Of a stretch of DNA of 35,212 nt, positions 33,563 through 35,212 are shown piece by piece. The first letter of the stretch is position 1. The number at the start of each line of letters is the position of its first letter. Below the pieces are notes generated by a model, which was given only the letters and a program-made list of their open reading frames with translations, did no database searches and was not told the origin of the DNA. Source of the stretch: an uncultured Clostridia bacterium (lineage in GTDB: Bacteria; Bacillota; Clostridia; Christensenellales; DTU072); assembly GCA_944371785.1 (NCBI GenBank), contig CALVXZ010000006.1, positions 1-35,212 of the forward strand, given 5' to 3'. The position numbers were made by a program, and so were the translations under genes.

Positions 33563-34804
33563 ATGAATACAGAAAGAGTAAATAAATTGATTGAAATTGC
33601 CGAAAGCAAAGCCGAACCGACCTTTAAAGAAATAGAAAGCAGGGCGCTGATGAACCAAAAAAAGGTGCTTGACGCTTTCAGAAACGCACGAATTTCATAT
33701 CATCATTTTAATCCGACTACGGGATACGGTTATTCCGACGCAGGGCGCGAAAAGCTTTGCGAGGTATTCGCCGAAGTTTTCGGAGCCGAAAAAGCTTTGG
33801 TGTCTCCGAACATCGTTTCAGGGACCCACGCTCTGACTGTAGCCTTATTCGGTTTACTGAAGTCGGGCGATCTTTTGTTAAGCGCGACCGGCTCGCCTTA
33901 CGACACTCTGCAGGAAGTTATATCCGGAAAAGGCAACGGGTCTTTGGCCGAATACAATGTACAATACGATGAAATTCAATTGAAAGATGGCACAATCGAT
34001 TCCGAGTCATTGGAAAATTACCTCCGTGAGCATAAACCGTGCGTAGTTATGCTGACCAGATCGCGCGGGTACGCCTGGAGGGACGCTTTTAATACCGACG
34101 ATATTGCGGCTGCCGCAAAAATCGTCAAAGACAACTCTCCCGACAGCATAGTCCTGGTCGATAACTGCTACGGCGAATTCGTGGAAACAAAAGAACCGAC
34201 TCAATGCGGAGCCGACGTCATAGTGGGTTCCTTGATCAAAAACGCAGGGGGCGGATTGGCGCCTACGGGCGGATATATCGCAGGCAGAACGGCTTTGATC
34301 GATAAAATTTCCTACAGATTGACTTCTCCGTCCATAGGAAACGAGGTCGGAAGCTACGCTGCAAGTTATATGCCGTTTTTCCAAGGACTTTTCCTTGCGC
34401 CGATAGTTACTAAAAACGCTATCAAAAGCGCGGTTTTGGCTTCGAATCTGTTTACGGAACTCGGATTTGAAACTTTGCCTGAACCCGGAAAGCTCCCGGG
34501 AGATATTATCTGCTCGGTGAAATTCAACGCCCCCGAACCGATGGTCGATTTCATTCAATCGATTCAATACTTATCGCCTGTGGAATCTTACGCGACTCCG
34601 GAACCGTGGGATATGCCGGGCTACTCCGACCAAGTCATCATGGCGGCAGGAACCTTTGTGCAAGGTGCGTCGATAGAACTTTCCGCAGACGGACCCGTAC
34701 GTCCGCCTTATATAGCTTACCTGCAGGGAGCGCTTACCTACGAACACGCTAAACTTGCACTTTCGGAATTTTTGGCACGATTCGAGACGGAAAATTTAAA
34801 ATAA
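33563..34804 (+). CDS. YnbB-family PLP enzyme (methionine gamma-lyase-like)
   Basis: A 413-residue fold-type I PLP protein of the family annotated as methionine gamma-lyase-like or aluminium-resistance protein (YnbB in Bacillus). Visible features: ISYHHFNPTTGYGYSDAGRE at about 44-63, SPNIVSGTHAL, SRGYAWRDAF, VDNCYGEFVE and the likely PLP lysine Lys226 in VGSLIKNAGGGLAPTGG. The C-terminal GYSDQVIMAAGTFVQGASIELSADGP segment is typical. The family is conserved downstream of miaA in Firmicutes, but its physiological substrate is uncertain; a sulfur amino-acid lyase is the usual guess. AGAGG at 33546-33550 lies 12 nt upstream of the ATG. Confidence 0.9.
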   Translation: MNTERVNKLIEIAESKAEPTFKEIESRALMNQKKVLDAFRNARISYHHFNPTTGYGYSDAGREKLCEVFAEVFGAEKALVSPNIVSGTHALTVALFGLLKSGDLLLSATGSPYDTLQEVISGKGNGSLAEYNVQYDEIQLKDGTIDSESLENYLREHKPCVVMLTRSRGYAWRDAFNTDDIAAAAKIVKDNSPDSIVLVDNCYGEFVETKEPTQCGADVIVGSLIKNAGGGLAPTGGYIAGRTALIDKISYRLTSPSIGNEVGSYAASYMPFFQGLFLAPIVTKNAIKSAVLASNLFTELGFETLPEPGKLPGDIICSVKFNAPEPMVDFIQSIQYLSPVESYATPEPWDMPGYSDQVIMAAGTFVQGASIELSADGPVRPPYIAYLQGALTYEHAKLALSEFLARFETENLK

Positions 34805-34885
34805 ACTTTTATTTGAAAATACCGCAAGCGAAATACTGCGTCGCCTCTGAAACCGAACGATCCCCCCAATTCTAGTCTATTTTAT

Positions 34886-34931
34886 AAACGCGCCGAATTT
34901 TTGGCAAAACAACATTATTCTGCGCGTTTTT
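34886..34931 (+). terminator. Possible terminator after the YnbB-family gene
   Basis: AAACGCGC (34886-34893) pairs with GCGCGTTT (34922-34929), followed by a T-run to 34931. The 28-nt loop is long for an intrinsic terminator, although GCC/GGC inside it could add a small internal hairpin. Confidence 0.4.
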
Positions 34932-34956
34932 GATCGTTTTTTGTTTAGCTGCATAA

Positions 34957-34985
34957 TTGTCAAAAATAAGATATAATGATAATAT
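34957..34985 (+). promoter_or_regulatory. Sigma-A promoter for the gene at the right edge
   Basis: TTGTCA (34957-34962), a 17-nt spacer and TAATAT (34980-34985), in an AT-rich block. Transcription would start near 34992, about 100 nt before the ATG at 35092. Confidence 0.6.
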
Positions 34986-34994
34986 AAGATATAT

Positions 34995-35081
34995 TAAACG
35001 CATTTGACGGAAACGTTTAATGATTTTCTGTAGCCTGCGTGTTTTAACCTGCAAAGGTTATCAAATAAAAAATTTTATTTA
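34995..35081 (+). ncRNA. Candidate structured leader RNA of unknown class
   Basis: Downstream of the promoter the sequence can fold into consecutive hairpins: an outer pairing of AACGCA with TGCGT(G)TT enclosing ACG-GAAA-CGT; TAACCT-GCAA-AGGTTA (35045-35060), a perfect 6-bp stem with a GNRA tetraloop; and an AAATAAAA/TTTTATTT stem ending near 35080. AGCCTG occurs at both ends (35032 and 35081). It does not match a riboswitch class I can recall, and could also be a chance AT-rich fold. Confidence 0.3.
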
Positions 35082-35091
35082 GCCTGAATTT

Positions 35092-35212
35092 ATGAGGAGA
35101 TCCGATTTTGTATCTTTTTTAAAGACATATAGTTTCTGCTATAGGATAATGTCTTACGATTTTGATACGGTAAGGTACAAGACGTGCCGAAGCGTGGATC
35201 AAGTTTGTAAAT
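35092..35212 (+). CDS. Unidentified partial ORF running off the right edge
   Basis: Forty codons are open from ATG 35092 to the end of the window, starting MRRSDFVSFLKTYSF. A second in-frame ATG at 35149 (MSYDFDTVRYKTCR) could be the true start. Neither has a proper ribosome-binding site; GAGGAG at 35094-35099 lies within the ORF and is not well spaced for either start. The piece is basic and contains three cysteines. I do not recognise the family. The upstream promoter and leader support expression from this direction. Confidence 0.4.
   Translation, partial: MRRSDFVSFLKTYSFCYRIMSYDFDTVRYKTCRSVDQVCK

Larger units (their letters stand above)
34805..35091. other. Gene-free stretch with candidate terminator, promoter and structured leader
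   Basis: No convincing coding region is seen on either strand. The left part (34805-34885) holds nothing recognisable. It is followed by a possible terminator (34886-34931), a good sigma-A promoter (34957-34985) and about 100 nt of leader containing several hairpins before the partial ORF at 35092. Confidence 0.6.

Noticed and set aside
35020-35082. Twenty-codon ORF in the leader upstream of the partial right-edge gene, possible leader peptide
   Set aside because: It has no ribosome-binding site and no run of regulatory codons; short ORFs of this size are expected by chance.
1-35212. CRISPR arrays, transposons, prophage, tRNA or rRNA genes
   Set aside because: Reading through the window I saw no regularly spaced repeats, transposase or integrase motifs, tRNA T-loop signatures or rRNA segments.

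Overview
The window looks like a chromosomal housekeeping segment from a low-to-moderate G+C Gram-positive bacterium of the Bacillota, most likely an uncultured member of the Clostridia. The reasons are gene content and order: a rimP-nusA-ylxR-ylxQ-infB-rbfA-nrnA-truB-ribF operon, a yggS(ylmE)-sepF pair, a miaB-mutS-mutL-miaA cluster, a ThiI without a rhodanese domain, and two homologues of sporulation proteins (PdaB-like deacetylase, YunB). Taxonomy is inferred from families only.

Layout from left to right: (1) the 3' end of a large secreted BspA-like leucine-rich-repeat protein (to 1874) with a clear terminator. (2) A membrane-anchored PdaB-type polysaccharide deacetylase and a two-OB-fold SSB-like protein (2065-3522). 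(3) yggS-sepF (3586-4643) and lspA-rluD (4773-6262), which read like a compressed version of the Bacillus ylmE-to-ylyB division region. (4) The rimP-to-ribF translation and transcription operon (6413-14452), preceded by a rimP leader hairpin, then an endonuclease IV-like TIM-barrel gene ending in a terminator (15384). (5) A convergent yunB (15383-16045, minus). (6) pheS-pheT-mutS2-cysteine desulfurase-thiI (16142-24296), every junction short or overlapping, with a terminator. (7) A minus-strand class A penicillin-binding protein (24382-26622). (8) Divergent miaB-mutS-mutL-miaA (26696-33519) and a PLP enzyme of the YnbB family (33563-34804). (9) A gene-free stretch with a candidate promoter and a hairpin-rich leader, ending in a partial unidentified ORF (35092-35212).

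Functionally the genes cover ribosome maturation and initiation (RimP, IF2, RbfA, TruB), transcription elongation (NusA), tRNA charging and modification (PheST, MiaA, MiaB, ThiI plus its probable sulfur donor), DNA repair (MutS, MutL, MutS2-like, endonuclease IV-like), cell envelope and division (PBP, SepF, LspA, deacetylase) and nanoRNA or flavin metabolism (NrnA, RibF). I found no CRISPR array, transposon, phage, tRNA or rRNA gene.

I do not see a new multi-gene system. The most interesting signals are regulatory. Three genes (yggS, lspA, miaB) have near-consensus sigma-A promoters whose -10 box ends 6-8 nt before the ATG, with no Shine-Dalgarno sequence, which predicts leaderless mRNAs. The divergent yunB and pheS promoters share a 14-bp perfect palindrome. 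A sigma-E-like promoter precedes the PdaB-like gene. The right end holds an unassigned structured leader.
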